From NCBI GenBank assembly GCA_013396525.1, contig VWYX01001227.1:155490-219489 (forward strand): 64,000 nt of DNA, given 5' to 3'. This stretch comes from Chaetorhynchus papuensis. Lineage: Eukaryota; Chordata; Aves; Passeriformes; Rhipiduridae. The notes beneath the pieces are model-generated. The model made no database searches. It saw only the letters and a program-made list of their open reading frames with translations, and was not told where the DNA came from. A program made the translations under genes and the position numbers. Position 1 is the stretch's first letter. The number at the start of each line of letters is the position of its first letter. Positions 61,970-64,000 of this stretch are shown here, one piece after another.

Positions 61970-62422
61970 ATGCCTTTTCCTCGTCTTAAAATCAAGAGTC
62001 AAGCACAATTAGAAGGGAAAAAGGGATTTTACCTTGGGATTTATTTGAAGGATCCTTAGGTGCACCAAGTCCAGGTCAAATGCACCTCCATGCACACCCC
62101 AATGCACCCCCACCAAAGATCTGGTATCACATTAGAGGTGTTACTAATTAGCACATCTATCAAAGATTCCCCAATGAGAGGCTCGAGTGAGCCCCCCCTC
62201 CCCAAGGAACCTTCCCCTGGACGGTTCTATCTGAGTTTACAAAATGTGTTCTGGAGAGGACCTTGGGCTCTGGGCACACTGATCCCTGACTACGAAGCTT
62301 CTAAAATGTTCAGTCTCCCAGCTTGACAGACAAGTCTAAGAATGTAGGCAAGAAGCACCAAGAATACAGAAACTGTAAAAAGGTATAACAGGGGTATAAA
62401 AGAAAAAATCATCATGGCATCA
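61970..62422 (-). mobile_element. solo LTR, family 2, copy d
   Basis: 453 bp with minus-strand TGATGCC...GGCATCA ends. The poly(A) signal is intact (TTTATT, 62040-62045). A deletion of about 8-10 bp near its 62400 end, within the AAAAGACAAAAATC stretch of the other copies, explains its shorter length. Flanking 4-mers AAGC and CAGC match at three of four bases, a one-base-decayed duplication. Confidence 0.93.
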
Positions 62423-64000
62423 CAGCAATAACAAAAATGAGTTTCCATTACTGACACGAGAAGACACAACTGACAACACGACATCCACTGATGAAGGGAA
62501 TGTCACATTTCACCATGCAGCCTGTAGGACTTTCAAACACTGTGCAGATGCCAGACTGAACTTAAAGAAGCAATTAAATTCTTCAGAATTAAATTCTACA
62601 AGTATTGAATTTTATCTCCTGACTGGCAGCCAGCTGCTGCTTACCTCAGATTAACAGGCAGTATGACAATGCTCACATCCAGCCTCAGGTGAAAACCAGA
62701 GGAAAAAAGTTTGTCCAGCAGGTGACTAAAGGAAATGTGCATGTTTTGAGTTCTAATTCTTTGAGTTTTTGCAAGCAACTTCATTATGTTGTTACTAAAG
62801 ATATTACACTCTTTACTCTTGAATTCAGAGGTTACACACATTTTCAGCCATCACCCCACACCCTTCCCTACCATAAAAACAGCTGCAGCAAACCATTCTT
62901 TAAGTAAAGCATACACTGAGAAACAAAGGGTAGTTCAGATCATCACAGCATGCTGTAAATGAAATTCTAAATTGGCAACTATTACCAAACTACCCCCATG
63001 AGGGCATAAACACAGGTGGATGCATATTTCTAAAAATTCTGGCAGCAGTATGTCTTATGAATGGAAAATATTTCCTTCTTTAGCAGATCATTTAGCAAAA
63101 TTCTAGTACAGAACTTACTATTGCAAGGGCAATAAAATATAATTTTTTACGTTCCATAAAGTTAAAATCCAGGTCATTTTTTTTAAAAAAAGTATTAAGT
63201 TCACTATCACTTCTGATTCAGTGTTTCAGGTAGATGCTCCTCAATTGCTCACAGCCTAAAACCATTTTCATTAAAAAACTGCCTTGAATACATTCCATAT
63301 TTCCCTGAGCTAATACTTTCCTGCCTTAATGATAGTCTTACGTCTAATGCATAAAAGGAGTACCAGGAGATATTATTCTTCTCCTTCGTTGCCCCTAAGA
63401 AGTGCGGCTTTTAGATAAGTCAGAGCCATTTAAAAGCTGCACTACCCACAGAGAGCTGGGTTGAAGGAGGCCTTTAAACTTGGTCAGAGCCTTTTAGAAG
63501 TCATTACCTCGAATTACAGAAGAGCTGGCACATTTTAGCTCAGCATCTCAATGCTTTGAGTCCAGCCAGAATTCCCGAGCTCTGATGTGTACACACACTG
63601 ACATTTGAAACTCCACCAAACCAGTGCCATGTCCCAGTCCAAGGGTGGGCTGAGGGGCAGAGCACCCACATTGTTCCACATCCCTGTGCTCCCTGGGGTG
63701 TTATTTATTCTGGGGAGGGGCAGCCCCATGCCTGAGCCCCACCTCCGAGCCTAGCAGCTCCTGACACCAAGGAGGGCAGGCAGGGAGGAGGACTGCAGGG
63801 ACAAACCCAGCCAGGGGCCAAGTGGCTGCACACAGGTTTTGTGTCAGAGATGCTGGATCAGAGGGAGCAGAGGCAGAGGAAATCTAAAGGTCCATCCTGG
63901 AATCCTGTCAGCTCCAGGGGTGAGGAGAGATGCTGTGCAGCAGGAGAGCAGCATCCAAAGCAAGCTGGTGCTAAGAGGGGCTCACCTGTTGATGCTGATA
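62423..64000. other. single-copy noncoding sequence, G+C rising at right edge
   Basis: AT-rich until about 63540, then visibly richer in G+C to the window end, with GGGAGGAGG and CCCC blocks. There is no CpG island and no exon I can identify. The change may mean a gene lies beyond the right edge. Confidence 0.4.

Noticed and set aside
51608..62422. Possible 10.8-kb provirus between two same-orientation family 2 LTRs
   Set aside because: The left LTR has its own perfect 4-bp duplication on both sides and the right LTR a near-match. No gag, pol or env lies between. They are separate solo LTRs.
1..64000. tRNA, snRNA, CRISPR-like arrays, operons or bacterial-type systems
   Set aside because: None seen. 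The sequence character is vertebrate nuclear, so prokaryotic feature types do not apply.

Overview
This window is vertebrate nuclear DNA from a bird, probably a songbird. Three things support that. It has truncated CR1 LINE copies, including a 3' end made of the ATTCTATG-type repeat. It has several families of solo retroviral LTRs. The rest is AT-rich, CpG-poor, intron-like or intergenic sequence with no dense coding. I could not recognise a conserved protein-coding exon, tRNA, rRNA or snRNA anywhere. The region is either a gene desert or the inside of a very large intron. The longest reading frames are chance frames, LINE-derived frames, or frames running through homopolymer tracts. Many lack an ATG.

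The best-supported content is mobile DNA. LTR family 1 (about 380-389 bp, TG...CA ends, AATAAA signal) has four copies at 296-684, 4447-4834, 17575-17962 and 31298-31676. Two have perfect 6-bp target-site duplications (CCAAGG, ATAAAT), as expected for a class II/alpharetrovirus-like integrase. LTR family 2 (about 453-460 bp) has four copies at 43447-43906, 47689-48148, 51608-52067 and 61970-62422. LTR family 3 (about 439 bp) has two copies at 22852-23290 and 60405-60842. Families 2 and 3 share TGATGCC...GGCATCA ends and 4-bp duplications, which suggests class I (gamma-like) endogenous retroviruses. An eleventh, single-copy LTR of about 240 bp is likely at 35649-35888. No gag, pol or env sequence accompanies any LTR, so all are solo LTRs. 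CR1 fragments lie at 7789-7960 (-), 19537-19872 (-), 40550-41668 (+, with a decayed reverse-transcriptase region) and 42024-42115 (-).

Other structure: a 26-bp-period degenerate minisatellite (37521-37926); two copies of an unidentified 119-136 bp repeat (24865-24983 and 26834-26969); a perfect 12-bp-stem hairpin (34171-34199); a 21-bp near-palindrome (2131-2151); a CTCF-like site in a small CpG cluster (28222-28233); homeodomain/AP-1-like site clusters that could be conserved regulatory elements (12503-12575, 39860-39935); a G-quadruplex motif (33734-33755); and several homopolymer or purine tracts.

The most unusual observation is the LTR at 4447-4834. Instead of a 6-bp duplication, it is bracketed exactly by two ~125-130 bp direct repeats. 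Second is family 3, whose LTR carries a perfect octamer (ATGCAAAT) just upstream of its TATA box. I found no clear evidence of a new multi-gene system in this window.
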